From: CAVVPY01 sp963750295
Lineage (GTDB): Bacteria > Actinomycetota > Actinomycetes > Mycobacteriales > Jatrophihabitantaceae
Reading direction: 5' to 3'
Assembly: GCA_963750295.1 (NCBI GenBank)
Contig: CAVVPY010000001.1
Coordinates: forward strand, 558,001-622,000
DNA length: 64,000 nucleotides
Part shown: piece after piece, positions 15,817 to 23,538 of the stretch
Numbering within the stretch: position 1 is the stretch's first letter
Layout of the letters: the number at the start of each line of letters is the position of its first letter
Made by a program: the position numbers and the translations under genes
Notes under the pieces: model-generated
What the model was told of the DNA's origin: nothing
The model's database searches: none
The model's input: the letters and a program-made list of their open reading frames with translations, nothing else

Positions 15817-18387
15817 GTGAAAGCACTGCGCCGCCTGACCGTTCGTGCCGCATTCCCGGCCGGATTGGACAAATTGGCCGAACTGGTAGACAACTTGCGC
15901 TGGTCGTGGCACCCGGACTCGCTGGACCTGTTCGAGTCGGTGGATCCCGAGCTCTGGCAGTCGTGCGCGCACGACCCGGGCCGGATGCTGGGTGAGCTGA
16001 GCGCGGCGCGCGTGGCCAAGCTCGCTGGCGATCGCAAGTTCCTGCGTCGCCTCGCCGACGTCCATGACGACCTGACCGACTACCTGACCCAGCCGCGGTG
16101 GTACCAGGAGCAGCAGGCCGCGGAGCAGGAGGCCGACGAGCCGGCCGGCCGGCTCCCGGCGAGCATCGGCTACTTCTCGCCCGAGTTCGGCATCACCGAG
16201 GTGTTGCCGCAGTACTCCGGCGGTCTCGGCATCCTCGCCGGCGATCACTTGAAGGCCGCGAGCGATCTGGGCGTGCCGATCATCGGCGTCGGCCTGCTCT
16301 ACCGCGCCGGGTACTTCCGCCAGTCGCTGTCCGCGGACGGCTGGCAGCTCGAGCACTACCCGTCCCTCGACCCCGGCGGCCTGCCCATTCACGCCCTCAA
16401 GGCGGCCGACGGCACGCCGGTGCGCGTCGCGCTCGCGCTCCCCGACTCGCGCACCCTGCACGCGCAGGTCTGGGTCGCGAACATCGGCCGCGTGCCGCTG
16501 CTGCTGCTCGACAGCGATGTCGAGGAGAACGACGCGGCGGCTCGCCAGGTCACCGACCGGCTCTACGGCGGCGGCAAGGAGCACCGGCTGGAACAGGAGT
16601 TGCTGCTCGGGGTCGGCGGCGTCCGCGCGATCCGCGCATTCTGCGCGGTCACCGCAATGCCGGCCCCCGAGGTGTTCCACACCAACGAGGGCCATGCCGG
16701 CTTCCTCGGCGTCGAGCGGATCCGCGAACTGATCGAGGGCGAGGGTTTGTCCTTCGACGAGGCGCTGCAGGCGGTCCGGGGCGGCACGGTCTTCACGACG
16801 CACACGCCGGTGCCCGCGGGCATCGACCGGTTCCCGCGGGACCAGATCGCGGCCCACTTCGGCGGCATCCCGGGACTGCCGGTCGAGCGCGTCCTCGACC
16901 TCGGTGCCGAGGATGACCCCGCGATCTTCAACATGGCGCACATGGGCCTGCGGCTCGGCCAGCGCGCCAACGGGGTCTCGCAACTGCACGGCGAGGTCAG
17001 CCGCGAGATGTTCGCCGGGTTGTGGCCGGGATTCGACCACGATGCGGTGCCGATCGGCTCGATCACCAACGGCGTGCACGCCCCGACCTGGATGGCGCGC
17101 GACATCCTCGACATCGCCGAGCGCGAGGTCGGCGCGACGTCACTGGCACAGGGCGGCGGTTGGGGGGCCATCGACAAGGTCGGTGACTCCGAACTGGCCG
17201 GGGTGCGCCGCGTCCTGCGCGAGCGGCTGGTCGGCGAGATCCGCCGCCGCCTGCACGCGTCCTGTCTCGAGCGCGGGATGATCGAGGCCGAGCTGGACTG
17301 GACGGCCACCGCCTTCGACCCGGACGTGCTCACCATCGGCTTCGCCCGGCGCGTCCCGTCCTACAAGCGGTTGACGCTCATGCTGCGCGATCCCGAGCGG
17401 TTGAAGGCGTTGCTGCTGGATCCCGACCGGCCGGTGCAGATCGTCATCGCCGGCAAGAGCCACCCGGCAGATGACGGCGGCAAGCAACTGATTGCCCAGA
17501 TGGTGCGCTTCGCCGACGACCCAGCGGTGCGGCACCGGCTCGCGTTCCTGCCCGACTACGACATCGCGATGGCGCGCTACCTGTACTGGGGCGTGGACGT
17601 GTGGCTGAACAACCCGCTGCGTCCGCTCGAGGCGTGCGGGACGTCCGGCATGAAGGCGGCACTCAACGGCGCGCTGAACCTGTCCATCCGCGACGGGTGG
17701 TGGGACGAGTGGTTCGACGGCGACAACGGCTGGGCGATCCCGTCCGCGGACGGCGTGAGCGACCCCGATCGCCGCGACGATCTCGAGGCGCACGCGCTGT
17801 ACGAGCTGGTCGAGAAGAGCGTGGCCACCCGGTTCTACGACCGTGACGCCGACGGCGTCCCGACGCGGTGGGTCCAGATGGTGCGGCACACGCTCAAATC
17901 GCTCGGGCCGAAGGTGCTCGCGACGCGGATGGTGCGTGACTACGTCCGCGAGCTGTATGCCCCCGCCGCGGCGTCGGCATCGCGGCTGTCGGCCGACGGC
18001 TTCGCCGCGGCGCGCGAGCTGTCGGCGTGGCGCGGGCGGGTGCTGGCGGCGTGGCCGGGGGTGCGCGTCCTCTACGTCGACTCGCAACTGCCCGGTGACG
18101 CGCAGGTCGGTGCGGCGCTGACGCTGCGCGCCGAGGTCGTCCTGAACGGGCTGGCGTCCGAGGACGTGTGCGTCGAGGCCGTGTACGGCCCTGTCGACAT
18201 GGACGATCGGCTCTCGAACACCAGCGCGGTCAAGCTCGAACTGTCCGAGTCGGTGGACGGCACGTCGTGGTTCGCGGGTGAGGTGCCACTCGACCGCACC
18301 GGGTCCTACGGCTACACGGTGCGGGTGCTCCCGACCAACGACCTGCTGGCCTCGCCCGCCGAACTCGGCGTGGTCGCGGTCGCCTGA
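15817..18387 (+). CDS. glgP: Glycogen/alpha-glucan phosphorylase
   Basis: A protein of about 856 residues of the short actinobacterial GT35 type that releases glucose-1-phosphate from alpha-1,4-glucan. The PLP Lys is in EACGTSGMKAALNG (Lys613). FSPEFGITEVLPQYSGGLGILAGDHLKAASDLG (two adjoining segments near 135-167) and HTNEGHAGF are family signatures. The C-terminus carries a beta domain of about 110 residues not essential for the fold. I prefer the GTG at 15817, giving MKALRRLTVR like homologues; a GTG at 15799 would add six residues but overlaps the -10. It is divergent from the glgE operon, pairing glucan breakdown with synthesis. Confidence 0.93.
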   Translation: MKALRRLTVRAAFPAGLDKLAELVDNLRWSWHPDSLDLFESVDPELWQSCAHDPGRMLGELSAARVAKLAGDRKFLRRLADVHDDLTDYLTQPRWYQEQQAAEQEADEPAGRLPASIGYFSPEFGITEVLPQYSGGLGILAGDHLKAASDLGVPIIGVGLLYRAGYFRQSLSADGWQLEHYPSLDPGGLPIHALKAADGTPVRVALALPDSRTLHAQVWVANIGRVPLLLLDSDVEENDAAARQVTDRLYGGGKEHRLEQELLLGVGGVRAIRAFCAVTAMPAPEVFHTNEGHAGFLGVERIRELIEGEGLSFDEALQAVRGGTVFTTHTPVPAGIDRFPRDQIAAHFGGIPGLPVERVLDLGAEDDPAIFNMAHMGLRLGQRANGVSQLHGEVSREMFAGLWPGFDHDAVPIGSITNGVHAPTWMARDILDIAEREVGATSLAQGGGWGAIDKVGDSELAGVRRVLRERLVGEIRRRLHASCLERGMIEAELDWTATAFDPDVLTIGFARRVPSYKRLTLMLRDPERLKALLLDPDRPVQIVIAGKSHPADDGGKQLIAQMVRFADDPAVRHRLAFLPDYDIAMARYLYWGVDVWLNNPLRPLEACGTSGMKAALNGALNLSIRDGWWDEWFDGDNGWAIPSADGVSDPDRRDDLEAHALYELVEKSVATRFYDRDADGVPTRWVQMVRHTLKSLGPKVLATRMVRDYVRELYAPAAASASRLSADGFAAARELSAWRGRVLAAWPGVRVLYVDSQLPGDAQVGAALTLRAEVVLNGLASEDVCVEAVYGPVDMDDRLSNTSAVKLELSESVDGTSWFAGEVPLDRTGSYGYTVRVLPTNDLLASPAELGVVAVA

Positions 18388-18403
18388 CCACCGCGCCGAG
18401 CTG

Positions 18404-18431
18404 GCGGTAGGCCGGCTGGGCGTCCTACCGC
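18404..18431. terminator. Bidirectional terminator between glgP and metX
   Basis: Perfect 8-bp arms GCGGTAGG (18404-18411) and CCTACCGC (18424-18431) enclose a 12-nt GC-rich loop between convergent genes. The right arm includes the metX TAG stop. There is no U-tract, as is common for actinobacterial terminators. Confidence 0.6.
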
Positions 18432-19588
18432 GTCGCGAATTTGAGCGTCTCGCGCACCAGTTCGCCCACGACCTCGGCCTCGATCAGGAAGCCGTCGTGG
18501 CCGTAGTCCGAGCGCACGACGCGCAGGCCGTCGCAGGTCGGGATGCCCGCCGCGATCTGTTCCTGCAACCGCAGCGGGTAGAGCCGGTCGCTGTCGATCC
18601 CGGCCACAACCGTGTCCGCGGTGACCCGGCCGAGCGCCGCAGCCAACCCGCCGCGGCCACGTCCCACGTCGTGCGTGCTCATCGCGTCGGTGAGCACGAC
18701 GTAGCTGCCCGCATCGAAGCGTCGCGCCAGCTTGGTGCCGTGGTGATCGAGGTAGGACTGCACGGCGAAGCGGCCGTCGCGCAACGGGTCCTCGCCGTCC
18801 TGGGGGTTGTTGCCGAAGCGCAGGTCGAGTTCGAGCTCGCCGCGGTAGGTCAGGTGCGCCAGCCGGCGGGCCAGACCCAGCCCGCGGTGCGGGCCGCACT
18901 CCGCCGCGTAGTAGTCGCCGCCGTGCCAGTCCGGGTCGCTGCGCACAGCGAGGAGCTGCGCCGACTGCGTGCCGATCTGGTCGCCGGTCGCGATTGCCCC
19001 GACCGCGAGGATCAGCGCAGCCCGGACCCGCGACGGCGAGCCGATCGCCCACTCGAGCGCACGCATGCCGCCCATCGAGCCGCCGAGGACAGCCGCGAAG
19101 CAGTCGATGCCGAGGTGGTCGGCCAGCCGGGCCTCGACGGCGACCTGATCGCGGATCGTGATGCGCGGGAACCGTGAGCCCCACGGCCGGCCGTCCGGGG
19201 CGGGTGAGGACGGTCCCGTGGTGCCCTGGCACCCGCCGAGCACGTTGGCGCCGAGCACGAACCATGCGTCGGTATCGAGCGGGCGTCCCGGGCCGACCAG
19301 CGCGTCCCACCAGCCGGGGGTCGGCTGGCCCGGCCCGGCGACGCCGGCGACGTGCGCGTCACCGGTCAGCGCATGCAGCACCAGCACCGCGTTCGTGATC
19401 GACCCGCGCGCGTCGTGGACCGGTTCGCCCCAGCTCTCGTAGGCGACGCGGACAGCCGGCAGCGAGCCGCCGAGTTCGAGCTCGAGCGGGCCGAGATCGG
19501 CGAACCGGCGCCAGGCGACGGGATCGCCGTCCCTCCAGGCGCCGGTGACCGGGAGTTCCGGGCCGGACTCAGGTGAGCTTGGCGGCAC
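18425..19588 (-). CDS. metX: Homoserine O-acetyltransferase
   Basis: A 387-residue alpha/beta-hydrolase that acylates L-homoserine for methionine synthesis. The nucleophile is in GGSMGGMRALEW (Ser171); the Asp (GIDSDRLYP) and His (YGHDGF) complete the triad near the C-terminus. Acetyl-CoA is the expected donor in actinobacteria, although succinyl-CoA use by some MetX proteins cannot be ruled out from sequence alone. The start overlaps the 3' end of metY by 20 nt, so translation is coupled and metY is upstream. The stop lies inside a terminator stem. Confidence 0.94.
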   Translation of the reverse strand: MPPSSPESGPELPVTGAWRDGDPVAWRRFADLGPLELELGGSLPAVRVAYESWGEPVHDARGSITNAVLVLHALTGDAHVAGVAGPGQPTPGWWDALVGPGRPLDTDAWFVLGANVLGGCQGTTGPSSPAPDGRPWGSRFPRITIRDQVAVEARLADHLGIDCFAAVLGGSMGGMRALEWAIGSPSRVRAALILAVGAIATGDQIGTQSAQLLAVRSDPDWHGGDYYAAECGPHRGLGLARRLAHLTYRGELELDLRFGNNPQDGEDPLRDGRFAVQSYLDHHGTKLARRFDAGSYVVLTDAMSTHDVGRGRGGLAAALGRVTADTVVAGIDSDRLYPLRLQEQIAAGIPTCDGLRVVRSDYGHDGFLIEAEVVGELVRETLKFATR

Positions 19589-20897
19589 GGAAACCCGAGT
19601 CGAGATCGGCCAGGATGTCGGTGATGTTCTCCAGGCCGACCGACAGGCGCACCAGACCGGGCGTGACGCCGGTCGCCGCCTGCTCCTCAGGGCTCAGTTG
19701 CGAGTGCGTCGTCGAGGCCGGGTGGATGACCAGGCTGCGGACGTCGCCGATGTTCGCGACATGGCTGTGCAGTTCGAGCGCCTCGACGAAGCGCTTGCCT
19801 GCGTCGAGCCCGCCGGCGATCTCGAAGGCGAGCACCCCGCCGATGCCGCGGGGCGCGTACTTCTGGGCACGGTCGTACCACTCGCTCGACGGCAGCCCGG
19901 CGTAGTTCACGCTCAGCACCTCGTCGCGCTTCTCGAGCCACTCGGCGACGGCCTGGGCGTTCTGCACGTGCCGCTCGACGCGCAGGCTCAGCGTTTCGAT
20001 GCCCTGCGCCAGCAGGAACGCGTTGAACGGTGCGATGGCCGGGCCGAGGTCGCGCAACAACTGCACGCGGGCCTTGAGGATGAACGACAGGTTCGCGCCG
20101 AGCGCCGAGCCGACGCCGAGGTCGCGCGCGTAGACCAGGCCGTGGTAGCTCGGGTCGGGCTGGTTGAAGCCGGGGAAGCGGTCCGGGTGTGCTGCGTAGT
20201 CGAAGTTGCCCGAGTCGACGATGACGCCGCCGATCGCGGTGCCGTGACCGCCGAGGTACTTCGTCGCCGAGTGCACGACGACGTCGGCGCCCCACTCGAG
20301 CGGCCGGATCAGGTACGGGGTGGGGACGGTGTTGTCGACGACGAGCGGTACGCCGGCCTCGTGCGCGACACCCGCGACCGCCTCGATGTCGAGGATGTCG
20401 ACCATCGGGTTGCTCACGGTCTCGGCGAAGAAGGCCTTGGTGTTCGGACGCACGGCGGCGCGCCACTGGTCGAGGTCGTCGGGGTTGTCGACGAAGCTGA
20501 CCTCGATCCCCATCTTGGGGAACGTGTAGTGGAACAGGTTGTACGTCCCGCCGTAGAGGCGCGCGCTGGACACGATGTGGTCGCCGTTCTCGGCGACATT
20601 GAGCAGCGCGAGGGTCTCGGCGGACTGGCCGCTCGCGGTGAGCAGCGCGCCGACGCCGCCCTCGAGCGAGGCGATGCGCTGCTCGACGGTGTCCTGCGTC
20701 GGGTTCATGATCCGCGTGTAGATGTTGCCGAATTCCTTGAGCGCGAACAGGTTCGCGGCGTGATCGGTGCTGTCGAAGGTGTACGAGGTCGTCTGATAGA
20801 TCGGCAGCGCGCGGGCATGCGTCACATCGTCGGGCGACTGGCCGGCGTGGATCTGGCGGGTCTCGAAGGACCAGCCCGCTGGGGCTGCATCGGTCAT
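19569..20897 (-). CDS. metY: O-acetylhomoserine sulfhydrylase
   Basis: A 442-residue PLP enzyme of the Cys/Met metabolism family, making homocysteine from O-acetylhomoserine and sulfide. The PLP Lys is in HSATKYLGGHG (Lys213). The N-terminus GWSFETRQIHAGQ and the length of about 440 distinguish it from the shorter MetB/MetZ enzymes of about 390. It precedes metX in a two-gene operon, and metF lies nearby on the other strand. The ATG has a GAGGAG ribosome binding site. A weak inverted repeat with TCTA/TAGA ends lies in its short upstream region. Confidence 0.94.
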   Translation of the reverse strand: MTDAAPAGWSFETRQIHAGQSPDDVTHARALPIYQTTSYTFDSTDHAANLFALKEFGNIYTRIMNPTQDTVEQRIASLEGGVGALLTASGQSAETLALLNVAENGDHIVSSARLYGGTYNLFHYTFPKMGIEVSFVDNPDDLDQWRAAVRPNTKAFFAETVSNPMVDILDIEAVAGVAHEAGVPLVVDNTVPTPYLIRPLEWGADVVVHSATKYLGGHGTAIGGVIVDSGNFDYAAHPDRFPGFNQPDPSYHGLVYARDLGVGSALGANLSFILKARVQLLRDLGPAIAPFNAFLLAQGIETLSLRVERHVQNAQAVAEWLEKRDEVLSVNYAGLPSSEWYDRAQKYAPRGIGGVLAFEIAGGLDAGKRFVEALELHSHVANIGDVRSLVIHPASTTHSQLSPEEQAATGVTPGLVRLSVGLENITDILADLDSGFRAAKLT

Positions 20898-20943
20898 GTG
20901 GTGACTCCTCGGGTCGGGACGGGACGAGGCGAGCCTACTCTTG

Positions 20944-20960
20944 TCTACTGAACGACTAGA
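20944..20960. promoter_or_regulatory. Weak inverted repeat upstream of metY
   Basis: TCTA (20944-20947) and TAGA (20957-20960) flank a 9-bp centre in the 68-bp gap before metY. It loosely resembles TetR-type sulfur regulator sites such as the McbR box, but the inner positions do not pair. Treat as a candidate only. Confidence 0.2.
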
Positions 20961-20965
20961 TAAAC

Positions 20966-22030
20966 CTAGGTACGGCGTTCGGTCGCTGCGACGGCAAGCT
21001 CGTCCAGCGCGTCCCGAGCGGCGTCGCTGCTCAGCCGGGCCAGCGCGGCGCGTGCCTCGCCCGAACGGACGGCGATGCGCTTCTCGACCAGGTCGAGCGC
21101 GCCGCTGGCCACGATGACCTCGCGCAGCGCTTGCACCCGCTCGCCGGTCATGGATCGGTCACCGAGTTCACGCCGCAGCAGGCTCGCCTGGTCGGGCTCT
21201 GCATGCTGTACCGCGAGCGCGACCAGCAGCGTTCGCTTCCCCTCGAGCAGGTCGTCGCCGGTCGGCTTGCCGGTCTCGTCCGGGTCCCCGAAGACCCCGA
21301 GGATGTCGTCGCGGAGTTGGAACGCCTCGCCCAGGGGTATCGCGTATGCCGTCAACGCGGCGAACACCTCGGGCGGGGCGCCGGCCATCGCGGCGCCGAG
21401 GTGCAGCGGTCCCTCGACGGTGTACTTGCTCGTCTTGAACTCGGCCACGCGCAGCGCGTCCTCGACCGAGAACTCGCCGCGAGCCTGCACGAGAACGTCG
21501 AGGTACTGCCCGGCCATCACCAACTGCCGCATCTCGTCGTACACGGTGCGCGCGGCCGGCGCGGGGTTCGCCGACGCAAACTGCGCATCGGCCCACGACA
21601 GCAACAGGTCGCCGAGCAGGATCGCTGCGGCGGCTCCGAACACGTCCGCGTCGCCGGACCACCCGGCTTCGCGGTGGCGCGCCGCGAAGGCGACGTGGGT
21701 GGCGGGCCGGCCGCGCCGGGTGGCCGAGGCGTCCATCACGTCGTCGTGGACGAGCGCGCAGGCGTGCAGCAGCTCGAGGCTGGCGGCCACGGTGATCAAC
21801 GCGGTGTCGTCGTCGGACTCGCCGCACACGGTGCGCCAACCCCAGTAGGCGAAGCGCGGCCGCAGCCGCTTGCCACCGTCGAGGACGAACTGGCGGGCCT
21901 CGGCGGCGACGGGGGCAAGTTCGGGACCGACCTCGGCGAGGGATCGCGCGCGGGTGTCGAGGAACTCGGCGAGGGTCGCGTCCAGGCGTGCGGTGATGCC
22001 TCCGAGCGGCTGTCCGAAGGGCTCCTGCAC
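20966..22030 (-). CDS. Polyprenyl diphosphate synthase (geranylgeranyl-type)
   Basis: A trans-prenyltransferase of about 354 residues that condenses isopentenyl diphosphate with allylic diphosphates. The first Asp-rich motif is HDDVMD (near residue 95) and the second is LRDDILGVFGD (near 240), with GGKRLRP near 52. The bulky residues before the first motif (LLHACALV) suggest a C15-C20 product, but chain length is not certain. The start is probably the GTG at 22030, which lies 7 nt after a TAATGT -10; the GTG at 22039 would overlap that hexamer. The product could feed the carotenoid-type genes at 25-28 kb or menaquinone synthesis. Confidence 0.88.
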   Translation of the reverse strand: MQEPFGQPLGGITARLDATLAEFLDTRARSLAEVGPELAPVAAEARQFVLDGGKRLRPRFAYWGWRTVCGESDDDTALITVAASLELLHACALVHDDVMDASATRRGRPATHVAFAARHREAGWSGDADVFGAAAAILLGDLLLSWADAQFASANPAPAARTVYDEMRQLVMAGQYLDVLVQARGEFSVEDALRVAEFKTSKYTVEGPLHLGAAMAGAPPEVFAALTAYAIPLGEAFQLRDDILGVFGDPDETGKPTGDDLLEGKRTLLVALAVQHAEPDQASLLRRELGDRSMTGERVQALREVIVASGALDLVEKRIAVRSGEARAALARLSSDAARDALDELAVAATERRT

Positions 22031-22037
22031 CGGCCGC

Positions 22038-22047
22038 ACATTACGCT
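22038..22047. promoter_or_regulatory. Overlapping divergent -10 elements of prenyl synthase and metF
   Basis: Minus-strand TAATGT (22043-22038) sits 7 nt before the GTG at 22030. Plus-strand TACGCT (22042-22047) sits 7 nt before the ATG at 22055. The two hexamers share two base pairs and both genes lack ribosome binding sites, so both appear leaderless. Firing of one should exclude the other. Confidence 0.5.
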
Positions 22048-22054
22048 GACCGGC

Positions 22055-22939
22055 ATGACGTCAACGGTGCGGGACTGTTTGGCGCTGGGCCGTCCCACCT
22101 TCTCCTTCGAGTTCTTCCCGCCGAAGTCCTTCGAGGACGACCGCCTGCTCTGGCAGACGATCCGCGAACTCGAACCGTTGCAACCCTCGTTCGTGTCGGT
22201 GACATACGGCGCGGGTGGGACGACGCGTGCCCGCACCATCGAGATCACCGAGCAGATCGCCTCCGACACCACGCTGCTCCCGGTCGCGCACCTGACCGCG
22301 GTCGGGCACTCGGTGAGCGAACTGCGCTCGATCGCCGGGCACCTCGCCGCCGCGGGCGTGCGCAACGTCCTGGCCCTGCGCGGCGACATGCCCGGCGATC
22401 CCAACGCCGAGTGGGTCAAGCACCCCGACGGTGTCGCGTACGCGTCGGACCTGATCACCCTGTTGCGTGCGCACGGCGACTTCGCGGTCGGCGTCGCGGC
22501 CTTCCCGTACCAGCACCCTCGCTCGCCCTCGGTCGAGGAGGACACCAAACGTTTCGTCGAGAAGTGCCGGGCCGGGGCCGACTACGCGATCACGCAAATG
22601 TTCTTCGACGCCGACGAGTACCTGCGCCTGCGCGACCGGGTGAGCGCGGCGGGGTGCGACGTCCCGATCATCGCGGGGCTGATGCCCGTGACCAACATCG
22701 GGATCATCAAGCGCTCGGAGCAGTTCTCCGGTGCGCCGTTCCCCGCGCGGCTGGCGGCCCGCTTCGCCGCCGTCGCGCACGACCCGAAAGCCGTGCGATC
22801 GATGGGCATCTACGAGACGTCCAAGCTGGCCGAGCGGTTGCTCGACGAAGGCGTCCCGGGGATCCACTTCTACACGCTGAATCGGTCGAAGGCGACGCGC
22901 GAGGTGTGGGCGAACCTCGCCCTCGGCGCCCGCGTCTGA
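22055..22939 (+). CDS. metF: 5,10-methylenetetrahydrofolate reductase
   Basis: A 294-residue FAD-containing TIM-barrel enzyme making 5-methyltetrahydrofolate for methionine synthesis. Recognisable segments are SFEFFPPKS (Glu near residue 20), SVTYGAGGTTR (near 47), VLALRGDMP (near 104) and MPVTNIGIIKRSEQFSGAPFP (two joined segments near 209). The ATG directly follows a TACGCT -10 (7 nt), so a longer open frame upstream is rejected. It lies close to metX and metY but on the opposite strand, and is followed by a CDP-alcohol phosphatidyltransferase gene after 5 bp. Confidence 0.94.
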   Translation: MTSTVRDCLALGRPTFSFEFFPPKSFEDDRLLWQTIRELEPLQPSFVSVTYGAGGTTRARTIEITEQIASDTTLLPVAHLTAVGHSVSELRSIAGHLAAAGVRNVLALRGDMPGDPNAEWVKHPDGVAYASDLITLLRAHGDFAVGVAAFPYQHPRSPSVEEDTKRFVEKCRAGADYAITQMFFDADEYLRLRDRVSAAGCDVPIIAGLMPVTNIGIIKRSEQFSGAPFPARLAARFAAVAHDPKAVRSMGIYETSKLAERLLDEGVPGIHFYTLNRSKATREVWANLALGARV

Positions 22940-22944
22940 GCGAC

Positions 22945-23538
22945 ATGGCCAGCCCGGCCGCCTGGTCGGCCCTGCATCACGGCATCGATCCCGACAAGGT
23001 TCCGCTGCTGCGCCCCTGGTTGCGCGCGATGTGGTGGCTGGCGCGCCCCCTTGCCGCCGTCCCGCCCATCGCCGTGACGCTCGCCGGGGTGCTGTTCGCA
23101 CTGGATGCGGTGCTCCTGGCCGGCGAGCAGCCGTGGGTGGCGCTGGTGCTGGTGCTGCTCGCCGTGCTGTGTGACGGGCTCGACGGTGCGGTCGCTCTGG
23201 TGTCGCGCCGGGTGTCGGTGGCCGGTGCCCGCGCTGACCAGTGGGCCGACCGGATCGCCGACACCGCATTCGCTGCGGTGTTGTGGCGGTGCGGCGCGCC
23301 GTGGTGGCTGGCCGCCGCAGCAGGCGCGTTGTCGTTGCTGCACGAGGGGATTCGGGCGGTACGCCGCGGTGCGTTGCTCTCGCGCATCACGGTGGCCGAA
23401 CGACCGACCCGGACGATCTGCACGGTGCTGGCATGCGGCTCGGCCGGCGTCACCTCGGCAGCTTGGCCGCCGACCGTCTGCGCTGCGGTGTGGGTCGGTC
23501 TCGCCGTCGTCGGGCTGGCGCAACTGGTGCCCGGGTGA
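22945..23538 (+). CDS. CDP-alcohol phosphatidyltransferase family membrane protein
   Basis: A 197-residue integral membrane protein with about five hydrophobic segments. The CDP-alcohol phosphotransferase signature is present as DGLDGAVALVSRRV then GARADQWAD. All four Asp residues and both Gly are kept, but the usual Ala-Arg is Ala-Leu. The family joins a CDP-activated lipid to an alcohol such as glycerol phosphate or inositol phosphate; the acceptor is not identifiable. It starts 5 nt after metF and overlaps the next gene (GTGA), so it is cotranscribed with the kinase/LLM fusion. Confidence 0.75.
   Translation: MASPAAWSALHHGIDPDKVPLLRPWLRAMWWLARPLAAVPPIAVTLAGVLFALDAVLLAGEQPWVALVLVLLAVLCDGLDGAVALVSRRVSVAGARADQWADRIADTAFAAVLWRCGAPWWLAAAAGALSLLHEGIRAVRRGALLSRITVAERPTRTICTVLACGSAGVTSAAWPPTVCAAVWVGLAVVGLAQLVPG

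Noticed and set aside
18425..19588. Homoserine O-succinyltransferase assignment
   Set aside because: The protein is the alpha/beta-hydrolase MetX type; donor choice cannot be settled here, so the acetyl assignment usual for actinobacteria is kept.
20898..20965. SAM riboswitch upstream of metY
   Set aside because: The gap is only 68 bp and shows no recognisable SAM aptamer helices.
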